DNA from: Steroidobacter agaridevorans
Lineage (GTDB): Bacteria; Pseudomonadota; Gammaproteobacteria; Steroidobacterales; Steroidobacteraceae
Length of the DNA: 64,000 nt
Reading direction: 5' to 3'
NCBI RefSeq assembly: GCF_009932555.1
Contig: NZ_BLJO01000003.1
Span: 496,001 to 560,000, forward strand
In this document: in pieces, positions 25,530 through 34,558 of the stretch
How the letters are laid out: the number at the start of each line of letters is the position of its first letter
Numbering within the stretch: position 1 is the first letter of the stretch
Notes under the pieces: generated by a model
What the model saw: only the letters and a program-made list of their open reading frames with translations
Databases searched by the model: none
Told to the model about the DNA's origin: nothing
Position numbers and translations under genes: made by a program

Positions 25530-26798
25530 TCAGCGCTGACGATTCACCTGTGCCGGCGTGATCGCGCCCGCCTGGTTGCCGAAGTTCGCGCGAACGTAAC
25601 TTGCGAGGTTCGCGATGTCTTCATCCGACAAGCGTTTGCCAAAGGGCTTCATGCGAGTGCGTTCGGAAACGAACGGCGGCGGAGGGAGGCGGGGGCCGTA
25701 GAGGATCACGTTGATCAAGGACGAAGGATCGGCAGCCTGCACGATGCTGTTGCCGGCAAGCGTGACGCCGAGGCCCTTGTCGCCCAGCCCCGTCGGCAAG
25801 TGGCAACTGCCACAGTGCACGGTATAGGAGATCTTGCCTGACGCGAGCTGTTCCGATGTTGGCGTTCTACCGCTAGGGGGCGCGGCAGCGGGAATTCCGC
25901 GCAGATACGTTGCAATGGCTCGCACATCCGCGGCCGCGAAATGCTGTGTGGAGTTCAGAACGACTTCGATCATCGGGCCGTGCACGATCGCGCGCTCCGA
26001 TTCTCCTTTTTGCAGGTACGAGGCGATGTCCGCGTCGGTCCAGTGTCCCAAGCCGGTCGCGTGAGGCGTCAGGTTCACGGCGGACCATTCTCGATACTTG
26101 CCGGGTTTGACCTCGTCGAACATCACGCCACCGGTCAAGGCCAGATCGTTGCGCTCGGCGCCAAGGAAGTTGCGCGGGGAGTGACAAGCGCCGCAATGCG
26201 CGACCGTTTGCGTCAAATAGGCGCCGCGATTCCAGTCGGCGGATTGTTTCGGATCCGGAGCAAAGGGGGTGGGCTCGTGGAACAACTTGTTCCAGGCGCG
26301 CAGGGCAAAGCGAATGTTATAGGGGAAGCTCAGATCGTTTGCTTTCGCCGCCGACTTCACCGGTGCAACGGTCTGCATGTACAGGAACAGCGACGCGATG
26401 TCCGAGTCGGTCATCTTCGCGAAAGACGGGTAGGGGAAGGCGGGATATAGCTGGGCCCCGTCCGGGCGCACGCCGTGTTTCATCGCTCGATGGAAATCGT
26501 CGAACGACCAGGCGCCAATGCCCGTCTCGACATCGGAGGTGATGTTTGTCGAATACAGCTCGCCGAACTCCGTGTGAAACTTCACGCCACCGGCATAAGG
26601 GGCGCCATTCCTGGCCGTGTGGCAAGAGGCACAGTTGCCCACGGTGGCAAGATAGCGACCTTGGTCCACGGATCCTTGGAGCGCGGCGAGTTCCTTCGGC
26701 TGCACTTGCGGCTGCGGCCAGAATAGATACGCCGCGAACCCCACGGCAACGGCGCCAATCAATGCGGCGGCTTTCAGGCCCATCCTGCGAATGGTCAT
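25530..26798 (-). CDS. Three-haem cytochrome c (alcohol dehydrogenase cytochrome subunit type)
   Basis: A 422-residue membrane-anchored cytochrome with one N-terminal helix (ALIGAVAVGFAAYLFWP). Three CxxCH haem sites follow in three similar domains: NCASCHTARNGAPYAGG, HCGACHSPRNFLGA and HCGSCHLPTGLGDKG. This is the architecture of the cytochrome subunit of membrane alcohol, aldehyde and gluconate dehydrogenases, which passes electrons to ubiquinone or a terminal oxidase. No matching dehydrogenase is adjacent. The PQQ enzyme at 9468 or the molybdenum hydroxylase could use it, or the divergent DUF1592/DUF1552 operon. It lies 13 bases downstream of a TetR gene and is probably co-transcribed with it. 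Confidence 0.85.
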   Translation of the reverse strand: MTIRRMGLKAAALIGAVAVGFAAYLFWPQPQVQPKELAALQGSVDQGRYLATVGNCASCHTARNGAPYAGGVKFHTEFGELYSTNITSDVETGIGAWSFDDFHRAMKHGVRPDGAQLYPAFPYPSFAKMTDSDIASLFLYMQTVAPVKSAAKANDLSFPYNIRFALRAWNKLFHEPTPFAPDPKQSADWNRGAYLTQTVAHCGACHSPRNFLGAERNDLALTGGVMFDEVKPGKYREWSAVNLTPHATGLGHWTDADIASYLQKGESERAIVHGPMIEVVLNSTQHFAAADVRAIATYLRGIPAAAPPSGRTPTSEQLASGKISYTVHCGSCHLPTGLGDKGLGVTLAGNSIVQAADPSSLINVILYGPRLPPPPFVSERTRMKPFGKRLSDEDIANLASYVRANFGNQAGAITPAQVNRQR

Positions 26799-26811
26799 TC
26801 TTCGAGAGCTC

Positions 26812-27480
26812 TCAGTTCGAACGACGCTTGGCTCGCGGCGCGCTGCGCGCTGGCGTCGATGCTGATGTTTTCTTTATGGGCGCGGTGGAGCCCGCCGTGA
26901 ATTCCTTGACCAGTTCCTCGCTGAAGCGGATGCCCGCCAACTGCAGCCAATCTCGAGTCCGCAGCACCAGGTAACGTCTCGAATCCTGATCGTCCGTGGC
27001 GAGCCAGGCAATGATGTTTCCCGTGAGCTGCGAGAGAAAGGCTCTTACGGCCGCATCGTGTTCGATCGCCACTTTCGGCATCACCGCCGAAATGGCGTCG
27101 AGGAGAATCTTGCCGCGCTTGTGCTCCAGGTCGGTGAGCTCGGGGTCTTGCAGATTGGCGTTGTAGCGCGCGAAGAACTTCGCACTGCTTTCGCGGGAGT
27201 GCAGGTGGGTTCCGATGAACGCCGCGATGTGCAGCAGGCCATCGCCACCCTTCGGTTTCGGTACCTGGGCGATGGCCGCGGCGAAGTGCTGAACCACCTG
27301 CGTCAACAGCGTGAGCTTGAGCGCGCTCGTGCTCCTGAATCTCAGAATGATAGTGGCGCGCGAAATCCCGGCCTCGGCTGCCACTTCGGCAATCGAGAAA
27401 GCATCCGGCCCGCGCCGGTCGAGCACTCGATGCGCCGCCTGCAGGATCTCTTCGTCGGAAGCAATGATGGGTCGAGCCAT
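26812..27480 (-). CDS. TetR-family transcriptional regulator
   Basis: A 222-residue TetR protein. The start is ATG 27478-27480 (MARPIIAS); a longer frame to 27561 would cross the operator and the divergent start region. The DNA-binding domain is DEEILQAAHRVLDRRGPDAFSIAEVAAEAGISRATIILRF over residues 9-48, with recognition helix ISRATIILRF. The C-terminus is a lysine/arginine-rich tail. Directly upstream lies a three-arm inverted-repeat site that covers the divergent promoter region of the 27565-31740 operon, so this protein very likely represses both itself and that operon. The ligand is unknown. Confidence 0.87.
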   Translation of the reverse strand: MARPIIASDEEILQAAHRVLDRRGPDAFSIAEVAAEAGISRATIILRFRSTSALKLTLLTQVVQHFAAAIAQVPKPKGGDGLLHIAAFIGTHLHSRESSAKFFARYNANLQDPELTDLEHKRGKILLDAISAVMPKVAIEHDAAVRAFLSQLTGNIIAWLATDDQDSRRYLVLRTRDWLQLAGIRFSEELVKEFTAGSTAPIKKTSASTPARSAPRAKRRSN

Positions 27481-27516
27481 GGTCGAAATTCCGGGTTTGC
27501 CGCTGCATTGACATGC

Positions 27517-27536
27517 TAACACCCCTGTTATTAACA
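27517..27536. promoter_or_regulatory. Three-arm TetR-type operator
   Basis: The stretch TAACACCCCTGTTATTAACA contains TAACA-CCCC-TGTTA (27517-27530) and TGTTA-T-TAACA (27526-27536), two perfect inverted repeats sharing the central arm. It lies 37 bases from the TetR start and 29 bases from the start of the divergent exported protein, exactly where a shared autoregulatory site belongs. Confidence 0.6.
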
Positions 27537-27564
27537 TGCACGTCAGAAATGGATGGAGCACTCG

Positions 27565-28773
27565 ATGACCCGAACTTCGTCAGTTGTGACGTTTGCGCTG
27601 TTGCTGTCGGCAGGGGCTGCCGGGGCGGCGTCGCCCGAGTTCGTGCAGAACGGTAGGGCGGGGTTCGTCGTGACGGGCATTCGTTATGCGCTCGGGGACG
27701 ATGCCGCACAGACAGGGGCGTGTCCCCGAGGCATGTCGCTCAACGTCGCCGAGATCTACGCGGCCACGCCGGAAGGGAAGCGGCGCAAAGGTGAGCCCGA
27801 CGACGCTTACAGCAAGCGAGTGGAAGCCGGCGGGCGAGCGATCTCGGCAGCATCCAACGGTCGGAATGTATGCGCCAATCCCGAGGCGGCGCCGCCCGAT
27901 CCGCATTATCGATCGCTCGAATCCGCCAAGGTTGTGGCCGACGGCATCGATCTCGATGCGGTCGATTCGAATGCGCAGCAGCCCGCTGCGGGCGGCATGT
28001 GTCCGCACCAGGATTTCGTGGGAAGGAACGGTCAGCGCGGCGTCGACAATCAATTCTTTCGGGTCGTCGGATGCAATCGATCGTTTCAATCCACCGGCCA
28101 ATCGAACGGCTTCGGCATCGGCATGCTGACCGGCTCGTGGGGCATCCTGATCACGCTCGATGGCGTCGACGACATTCGCAACGATGACGATGTCGAGGTC
28201 GGCTTCGTCTCGAACGCCGATCCTATTCAGCTGAGTCCGACACGCGAGCCGCTCGCCTATGCCACGTATGCCATGCATCAGGATCCGCGCTATCGATCCA
28301 GCATGCGTGGCCGCATCAAGGACGGCGTGTTGACCACCGATCCCGTCGACGTGCGCTTTTACACGGAAGTAAACAGTCTCTTCAACGATCGGCCACTGAA
28401 GCGCGCGCGGCTGCATATGACGCTCTCGGAAACGGGTGTCATCGAGGGCTTTCTGGCGGGCTATACGCCGGTGGAGTCGGTGTACGACATGCAGTTCGGC
28501 TTTCGCAATGCCCGCAATGCCGCGGGGGAGCCGGGCCCGCAGATGTTACGGCTGCATACGGCGAACGGCGCAGCGCGTGTGCTGGGCTATACCTGCCAGG
28601 GCGCCTATCAATCTCTTTATCAGCACGCGGATGCCGATCCCGATCCGCAAACCGGTCGTTGCTCATCCCTCTCCACTCAATATCACATCAAGGCGGTCCC
28701 GGCGTTCGTGGTGGATGTGAAAACGCAGAGCGCCAACGACAAGTTGATTCAGGCGAGCGGCAATGCAAAGTAG
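27565..28773 (+). CDS. Exported protein of unknown function, first gene of DUF1592/DUF1552 operon
   Basis: A 402-residue secreted protein I do not recognise. ATG 27565 is favoured by a GGAG box and gives a good signal peptide (VVTFALLLSAGAAGAAS). Distinct features include CPRGMSLNVAEIYA, a glutamate/lysine-rich stretch GKRRKGEPDDAYSKR, a Cys-His segment (GGMCPHQDFVGRNGQRGVDNQFF ... VGCNRSF) and C-terminal Cys pairs (YTCQGAYQS, GRCSSLS). Glycine-rich beta-like segments dominate the middle. Its end overlaps the next start by 11 bases, so it is translated with the DUF1592 protein and likely shares its pathway. It sits under the TetR operator. Confidence 0.7.
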   Translation: MTRTSSVVTFALLLSAGAAGAASPEFVQNGRAGFVVTGIRYALGDDAAQTGACPRGMSLNVAEIYAATPEGKRRKGEPDDAYSKRVEAGGRAISAASNGRNVCANPEAAPPDPHYRSLESAKVVADGIDLDAVDSNAQQPAAGGMCPHQDFVGRNGQRGVDNQFFRVVGCNRSFQSTGQSNGFGIGMLTGSWGILITLDGVDDIRNDDDVEVGFVSNADPIQLSPTREPLAYATYAMHQDPRYRSSMRGRIKDGVLTTDPVDVRFYTEVNSLFNDRPLKRARLHMTLSETGVIEGFLAGYTPVESVYDMQFGFRNARNAAGEPGPQMLRLHTANGAARVLGYTCQGAYQSLYQHADADPDPQTGRCSSLSTQYHIKAVPAFVVDVKTQSANDKLIQASGNAK

Positions 28774-30397
28774 ATACGTCCTCACAGGCGCCCTTGCGGT
28801 GCTGCTCACCGCGCTCGCCGGTTGTGGCAACGGTACGGGAGAGCCGGATGCTGTCGGCGGTCCGGCCGTCATGCGGCGACTGACGGAGTCTCAGTATCGC
28901 GCGACCGTCGCTGACATCTTCGGGCCGGAGATACCGGTGGCGGCTCGCTTCGAACGCGCATTGCGCGAAGATGGCTTGATCTCGATCGGCACGGGCAGGG
29001 CAGGCATGTCGCCCTTCAGCATCGAGCAATACGACGGAGCCGCCTTGACCGTTGCCGCTGCGGTGGTTGGCGAAGAGCACCGAGCCAAGCTGGTTCCTTG
29101 CCAACCGAAATCCGGTGCGAGTCAGTTCGATGGTGAGTGCGCCAAGCGCTTTGTTGAACACTACGGCATGCCGCTGTTCCGACGTCCGTTGCGTGATGAG
29201 GAAGTAACGCGTTTCGTCGAGGCAGCGCGCGCGGGGCAGGATCGGCTGGGCGATTTCTACGCCGGGCTGCAGTTCGCGCTGGCCGCGATGATGGTGTCGC
29301 CGGAATTCCTGCTGCGTATCGAAAGGCCGCAGCCCGAGGAAAAGCAACGAGAGGTCGTGCAATTGGATGCATGGTCCAAGGCCACTCGGTTGAGCTACTT
29401 TCTGACGAACTCCACGCCCGACGAAGAGTTGCTGCGCGCCGCCGGCGCTGGGGAACTGGAGAGCGGGCGCGGCTTGCAGCGACAAGTGGATCGCCTGGTC
29501 GCATCGCCGCCATTCGAAGCGGCCGTGCGAGCGTTCTTCCAGGACATGCTCCAGTTCGACAAGTTCGGCGACCTGGCGAAAGATCCTCTCGTGTATCCCG
29601 CGTTCAACTCGACGGTCGCGGCCGATGCTCAGGAACAGACGTTGCGAACGATCACGCATCTGTTGATCGACGAGAAGGGCGATTACCGCGACCTGTTCAC
29701 GACCCGCAACACTTTTCTCACGCGTGCCTTAGGTGTCGTCTATCGCGTTCCAGTCGCTACGCGCAATGGCTGGGAGCCGACTGTGTTCGAGCCGGGCAAA
29801 CACCGCGACGGCATCCAGTCGCAAGTGGCGTTTCTGGCGGTGAATTCCCACCCTGGCCGGTCATCGGCGACCTTGCGAGGCAAAGCGCTGCGTGAAGTGT
29901 TTCTTTGTCAGGAAGTGCCGGATCCGCCCGCAAACGTGGACTTCGCGGTGGTTCAGGACCCGTCGAACGTTGCAATGCCGACGGCGAGGGAGCGATTGAT
30001 TGCCCATCGAACCGAGCCGGCCTGCGCAGGTTGTCACGCGATCACCGATCCGGTCGGGCTGACGCTGGAGAACTTCGACGGACTGGGCACGTATCGTTCG
30101 GTCGAGAACGGCGCGAGCATCGATGCAAGCGGCGATCTGGACGGGATCGCTTTCAACTCCGCTGACGGACTCGCGCAGGCATTGCACGATCATCCGGAGA
30201 CGCCGCGCTGCCTGGTCGAAAAGATGTATCGATTCGCGGTGGGACGCGATACCGAAATGGAAGAGCGTCCGTACATGGATTATCTGAACCGGGAATTCAA
30301 AGCCAGCGGTTATCGCGTGCCGGAGCTCATGCGGACCATTGCATTGAGCGAGAACTTCTCTGCGATCTCGACGGTCCGCGACGCCGAAGTCGAATGA
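28763..30397 (+). CDS. DUF1592-type multidomain cytochrome-like lipoprotein
   Basis: A 544-residue lipoprotein (lipobox LTALAGC). Domain order matches the family annotated as DUF1587-DUF1595-DUF1592-DUF1588-DUF1585: MRRLTESQYRATVADIFG near residue 35, LFRRPLRDEEVTRFVEAA near 135, a central ATRLSYFLTNSTPDEELL block, and then a haem-type CAGCH in ACAGCHAITDPVGLTLENFDGLG near 420. The C-terminal DUF1585 part (CLVEKMYRFAVGRDTE) closes it. In Planctomycetes the same modules occur in giant cytochrome-like proteins; here they are compact. It is translationally coupled on both sides, and the downstream DUF1552 protein is its constant partner. Biochemical function is not established. Confidence 0.85.
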   Translation: MQSRYVLTGALAVLLTALAGCGNGTGEPDAVGGPAVMRRLTESQYRATVADIFGPEIPVAARFERALREDGLISIGTGRAGMSPFSIEQYDGAALTVAAAVVGEEHRAKLVPCQPKSGASQFDGECAKRFVEHYGMPLFRRPLRDEEVTRFVEAARAGQDRLGDFYAGLQFALAAMMVSPEFLLRIERPQPEEKQREVVQLDAWSKATRLSYFLTNSTPDEELLRAAGAGELESGRGLQRQVDRLVASPPFEAAVRAFFQDMLQFDKFGDLAKDPLVYPAFNSTVAADAQEQTLRTITHLLIDEKGDYRDLFTTRNTFLTRALGVVYRVPVATRNGWEPTVFEPGKHRDGIQSQVAFLAVNSHPGRSSATLRGKALREVFLCQEVPDPPANVDFAVVQDPSNVAMPTARERLIAHRTEPACAGCHAITDPVGLTLENFDGLGTYRSVENGASIDASGDLDGIAFNSADGLAQALHDHPETPRCLVEKMYRFAVGRDTEMEERPYMDYLNREFKASGYRVPELMRTIALSENFSAISTVRDAEVE

Positions 30398-30408
30398 CAG
30401 GAGCAAGC

Positions 30409-31740
30409 ATGAGCAAGATCAATCGACGCACGGTCCTTCGGGGCATTCTGCAAGGCTCCGCCGTGGGCGTGGCGTTGCCGCTGTTGAACTGCTTTCTCAC
30501 CGATAGCGGGCGTGCGCTCGCCGCGACGGGCCGGCGCATTCCGGTTCGCTTCGGCACGTGGATCTGGGGCTGCGGTTTCATTCCGGAGAAGTGGGTGCCC
30601 ACTGCGACGGGAGCGAGCTTCGCCATGCCCGAAGATCTGCAACCGCTCGAGCCGTATCGAAACAAGCTCGCGATCCTGAGCGGGTTCGATGTGAAGCTCG
30701 ATGGCGTACCGAACAAACCTCACATCACCGGCTGCCTCGGCTTGCGCACCGGCGTGCCCGTTCCGAACGAGAGCGTCAAGGCGCCCACGCTCGACGTCAT
30801 CATCGGCGATGAGATCGGTAAGAACACGCGGTTTCGTTCGCTCGAGATCAGTACATCGGGCACCGAGCGCTCGTATTCCTACCGCGCGGCAGGATCGCCC
30901 AATCCCAGCGAAGTCTCGCCGATGGCGCTGTATCAACGCATCTTCGGCCCGGGCTTCCAGGATCCAAACTCGGTGGATTTCAAACCCGATCCGAGCACGA
31001 TGGTGCGACAGAGCGTGCTCTCCGCGGTCCAGGAGGATCGCCAGCGATTGATGCGTGAGGTCGGTGTGGATGACCGACGCCGCCTGGATGAGTACTTCAC
31101 GTCGATTCGACAGCTCGAAGAGCAGCTGGCGCTACAGCTGCAGCCGCCGGCGCCCGTGCAGAACTTCACGATGCCGAAGGCGCCGCCCAACGTGCCGTTC
31201 GACTCGGAGATGGACAATGTGCTCATCACTCACAAGCTGATGGCGGGCCTGCTGGCCAAGGCGCTGCAATGTAATCAAACGCGTGTCTTCAACCTCCTGC
31301 TCTCGGATACGGCGTCGAACCTGCGTCGCAAAGGATCGACCACGACGCATCACACGCTCACCCACGAAGAGCCGACCGATCCGCAGCTGGGCTATCAGAA
31401 GGAACACGCGTGGTTCGCTACCCGAAGCATGGTGGCCTGGCGCGATTTCCTGGATGAAGTTGCCGCGATTCCGGAAGGCGACGGCACCTTGCTCGATAAC
31501 TGCCTGATCCTCGCGCATTCCGATTGCTCGATCGCCAAGGCGCACGCGGTGGAGGGTATTCCGATGATGATCGCGGGCAATGCCGGCGGGAAGATCCGGA
31601 CGGGCTTTCACCTCGCCGGCAACGCGGATCCAGTCACGCGAGTCGGACTGACGTTGCAGCAGGCGATGGGATTGCAGGTCGAGCGCTGGGGCGTCATGTC
31701 GATGGAGACGAACCGCACGGTGCCCGAGTTGCTGGCTTGA
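30409..31740 (+). CDS. DUF1552 Tat-exported protein
   Basis: A 443-residue protein with a twin-arginine signal (KINRRTVLRGILQGSAVGVALPLL). It then shows DUF1552 features: RFGTWIWGCGFIPEKWVP, a conserved ITGCLGLRTG, SYSYRA and the terminal NCLILAHSDCSIAKAHAVEGIPMMIAGNAGGKI. The fold is related to alkaline-phosphatase/DUF1501-like sulfatases, but I cannot point to a complete metal site. ATG 30409 is chosen over 30394 because an AGGAG box lies seven bases ahead. It is the last gene of the operon, followed by a strong hairpin. Export by Tat implies folding with a cofactor in the cytoplasm. Confidence 0.85.
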   Translation: MSKINRRTVLRGILQGSAVGVALPLLNCFLTDSGRALAATGRRIPVRFGTWIWGCGFIPEKWVPTATGASFAMPEDLQPLEPYRNKLAILSGFDVKLDGVPNKPHITGCLGLRTGVPVPNESVKAPTLDVIIGDEIGKNTRFRSLEISTSGTERSYSYRAAGSPNPSEVSPMALYQRIFGPGFQDPNSVDFKPDPSTMVRQSVLSAVQEDRQRLMREVGVDDRRRLDEYFTSIRQLEEQLALQLQPPAPVQNFTMPKAPPNVPFDSEMDNVLITHKLMAGLLAKALQCNQTRVFNLLLSDTASNLRRKGSTTTHHTLTHEEPTDPQLGYQKEHAWFATRSMVAWRDFLDEVAAIPEGDGTLLDNCLILAHSDCSIAKAHAVEGIPMMIAGNAGGKIRTGFHLAGNADPVTRVGLTLQQAMGLQVERWGVMSMETNRTVPELLA

Positions 31741-31748
31741 GAGTTGAA

Positions 31749-31777
31749 CGGACGCCGGCGAGAACCGCCGGCGTCCG
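31749..31777. terminator. Bidirectional hairpin terminator
   Basis: A perfect 12-bp stem, CGGACGCCGGCG (31749-31760) with CGCCGGCGTCCG (31766-31777), closes on an AGAAC loop. It sits between the stop of the DUF1552 gene (+) and the stop of the TonB receptor (-), serving both. No T-tract follows. Confidence 0.75.
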
Positions 31778-31789
31778 AAGTCACAACGA

Positions 31790-34558
31790 TTAGAAGCTCA
31801 CACGCGCGCCGAGGAAGAACTCCCGGCCCGTCTTGTTGTACTCACGGACCAGATCGAGGTCGCCGTCGCCGGTGGTGTACAGGCGTTCGGCCTCGTCCGT
31901 CAGGTTGATCACCTCGAGCGACAGCACGATGTTGTCGGTGAGATTGTAGAAGGACGAGAAGTCGTAGTGCGGCAGGCCCGACGTTGCTTCGGTCAGGTTG
32001 CCGTTGCCGCCCGGCACCGCGGTGGTGTAGTCGCTGCGGTCGTTGACCGAAAGGCGAGCGCCCCAACGGTCGGTCTCATAATAGAGCGTGGCGTTGAATG
32101 AGTCCTCCGACAGGCCGTTCAATGGCGCGGTGATGCTCTGGTCCTCGAACTCGAAGGTCGTTTCCGAGCTGACATAGGTGTAGTTGGCCAGGAAGCCCAT
32201 GTTGCTCAGGAAGCTGGGCAGGAACGTGAACGGCTGCTGATAGGCGATTTCGAAGCCCTCCACATCCGTTCCGTCCAGGTTGAGCGGTTGGTTGAAGGTC
32301 CAGATGACGCCCGGGGCGAGCAGCGCCGGCTGAGTTGGATAGACTCGCGCGACCGCTTCTCTGTCCGCGGCCGACAAGACCCCTTCTTCCTGCGACGTTT
32401 CGATCAGCGAATCGATGTCCTTGCGGAAGAACGCCAGCGACACGGCCGATTCCTCGGCGAAATACCACTCGAAGCCGATGTCGATATTGTTCGACAGTTG
32501 CGGCATGAGCAGCGGGTTGCCGCCGCTCACCGAGAGGTTCACGTCCGAATAGCCGCGTGACGGGGCGAGGGCGGACTGGCTGGGGCGGGTGAGGGTGCGG
32601 CTGGCGCCGAAACGGACGACGAAATCGTTCGTCAGGTCCCAGGCGACGTTCGCGGACGGCAGATAGTTCGTGTACGAGTTGTCGACACTGATCGGGATTT
32701 CTCCGGTACCGAAGCCGTTCGACTCCGTTTCAGTGCGCACGACCCGCACGCCGGCATTCAAGTGCAGCGGACGTCCGAGCAGCTCGGCTTCGGCATTGGC
32801 CTCCACATAGCCGCCCAATGTCTCTTCCGTCACCGTCCATGTGGCGATACCCGGCCCCCTGCGCAAGGTGCCGCCGGTCGGGTTGTAGATACCGAGAGCG
32901 GCATCGAAATCGATCGCCACGAAATTCAGATCCGTGTTGCCGCCATGGTTGCCGAGATCGATGTAATTGAAGACCGTGGAGATGCCGTCGAAGGTCGCCG
33001 GCTCCGTGTAGTCGAGCTGGTAGTTCGCGGTATCCAGCTCGCGCTCGTTGGTCACGACGCCGAATTTCAAGCTGGTGCTGTCATCGTGCCATTCCAGATC
33101 GATGCGCGCGGTGGTGTTTTCGCGGTTGACGACGTTTCTTTGGATGAGCTCGTTGTTGGTCTGCAGGGCGAAGTTCGCCGGATCCGACACGTCGAAGCCG
33201 TAGCGGATCGAGGCGACGTCAGGGTCGTTGCGGAAGTCGTAAGTGAATGTCGAACCCGCTCTCGCCTCGACGTTCACGCGGAAGAACTGATTCGTCAGCT
33301 CGTTCTCCGCCACGCCGACCATGCCGCTCAATCGCAGCGAATCGCTCAGGTCCCAGCGGAAGTCGCCCACGTATTGGTTGAACTCGCTCACGTCCTCCGT
33401 CAGGCGGCTTTCGGTGCGCAGGCGCACGTTGTTGAATGTGCCGGCGACCGCGTAGCGGCCCGATTCATCCAGCCAGACTTCGACCGGCGTGATCGCGGGG
33501 TAGCCATGGCCGGCATTCGTGCGGAACTGGGCGAACGAGTTCTGCGCGGCCACATCCTGATCGAGCTCCGAGCGCAGCCAGGTGAGCCCGGCATTGAATG
33601 TTTCGGTCGGCTGGAACTCGAGGCTGACTGCGGTGCCCAGCCGCTCCCACGCGTGCCGGAACGAATCCTGCCGCGGCAAGCGAGGGAACCATACGTCATT
33701 CAGGTTGATGCCGGGCGCTCCGACATCGACGACATTGCCGTCGCGGTCGACGGAGGTCGGCGTGCCATGGACGATCGCTCCGCCGACATTGGCGAAGCCG
33801 CTGCCGGTGGGGCGCTCCCAACGCACCGTGCCGAAGCCGTCCTGGAACGGATTGCGCTCGGTGTAAGTTGCATTGACCAGCACGCCGAATTTGTTATCCG
33901 CGAACGTGTTGGAGATGGTCACGCCGGCGCGCGGATTGATGTCCTCGTTGACGTCATTGTAGTAAGCCTGCCCACTCAGCGTTGCGTTGAAGCCAGGCTG
34001 ATCGAGCGGGCGCGCGGTATAGAGTTGGACCGTGCCGGCCAGGCCGCCTTCCTCGATCGACGCGGTCGAGGACTTGTTGACGTCGATGCGGTTGAACAGC
34101 TCCGAAGAAAACACGTTGAAGTCGAAGCTGCGGCCGCGGTTCACGCCGCCGGAAGAGTCGAGACCGGCCGTGGCCGACGGAACTTCCATGCCGTTGAGGG
34201 TCACGAGCGTGAACTGCGGGCCCAGGCCGCGCAGCGTGATATTTCGGCCTTCGCCACCGTCACGTGAGATGGCAACGCCCGGGATGCGCTGGATGGATTC
34301 GGCGAGATTCAGATCGGGCATCTTGCCGATATCTTCGGCGACGATGCTGTCGCGAACGTTGGGAGCGTCGCGCTTCAAGCTCAGCGCCTGCTCCAGACTT
34401 TGACGGAAGCCGGTCACGACGACTTCCTCGAGCTCGCTCTGCGAAACGTTGCCGCTCTCCTGTGCGTTCGCTGCGCCGGACTGCAACGCCGAAGCGCACA
34501 GGCCCGTCATCAGAATGCGCGAAAACGTACGGCGAGGCCCTTTGTTACCTGGTGCCAT
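31790..34558 (-). CDS. TonB-dependent outer-membrane receptor (carbohydrate-type)
   Basis: A 922-residue outer-membrane transporter. A signal peptide (ILMTGLCASALQSGAANAQ) and the TonB box region ELEEVVVTGFRQSLEQAL lead into a plug domain. The plug has the block PDLNLAESIQRIPGVAISRD and RNITLRGLGPQFTLVTLNGMEV characteristic of the sugar-uptake TonB receptors of Caulobacter and Xanthomonas. The barrel continues to a C-terminal phenylalanine (FFLGARVSF). It is monocistronic: a hairpin follows its stop and a 480-base regulatory gap precedes it. That gap contains a perfect 14-bp LacI-style palindrome, consistent with induction by an oligosaccharide. Substrate unknown. Confidence 0.9.
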   Translation of the reverse strand: MAPGNKGPRRTFSRILMTGLCASALQSGAANAQESGNVSQSELEEVVVTGFRQSLEQALSLKRDAPNVRDSIVAEDIGKMPDLNLAESIQRIPGVAISRDGGEGRNITLRGLGPQFTLVTLNGMEVPSATAGLDSSGGVNRGRSFDFNVFSSELFNRIDVNKSSTASIEEGGLAGTVQLYTARPLDQPGFNATLSGQAYYNDVNEDINPRAGVTISNTFADNKFGVLVNATYTERNPFQDGFGTVRWERPTGSGFANVGGAIVHGTPTSVDRDGNVVDVGAPGINLNDVWFPRLPRQDSFRHAWERLGTAVSLEFQPTETFNAGLTWLRSELDQDVAAQNSFAQFRTNAGHGYPAITPVEVWLDESGRYAVAGTFNNVRLRTESRLTEDVSEFNQYVGDFRWDLSDSLRLSGMVGVAENELTNQFFRVNVEARAGSTFTYDFRNDPDVASIRYGFDVSDPANFALQTNNELIQRNVVNRENTTARIDLEWHDDSTSLKFGVVTNERELDTANYQLDYTEPATFDGISTVFNYIDLGNHGGNTDLNFVAIDFDAALGIYNPTGGTLRRGPGIATWTVTEETLGGYVEANAEAELLGRPLHLNAGVRVVRTETESNGFGTGEIPISVDNSYTNYLPSANVAWDLTNDFVVRFGASRTLTRPSQSALAPSRGYSDVNLSVSGGNPLLMPQLSNNIDIGFEWYFAEESAVSLAFFRKDIDSLIETSQEEGVLSAADREAVARVYPTQPALLAPGVIWTFNQPLNLDGTDVEGFEIAYQQPFTFLPSFLSNMGFLANYTYVSSETTFEFEDQSITAPLNGLSEDSFNATLYYETDRWGARLSVNDRSDYTTAVPGGNGNLTEATSGLPHYDFSSFYNLTDNIVLSLEVINLTDEAERLYTTGDGDLDLVREYNKTGREFFLGARVSF

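Noticed and set aside
32762-34267. 501-codon frame opposite the TonB receptor
   Set aside because: Shadow frame without domain features; the receptor has a signal peptide, plug and C-terminal Phe.
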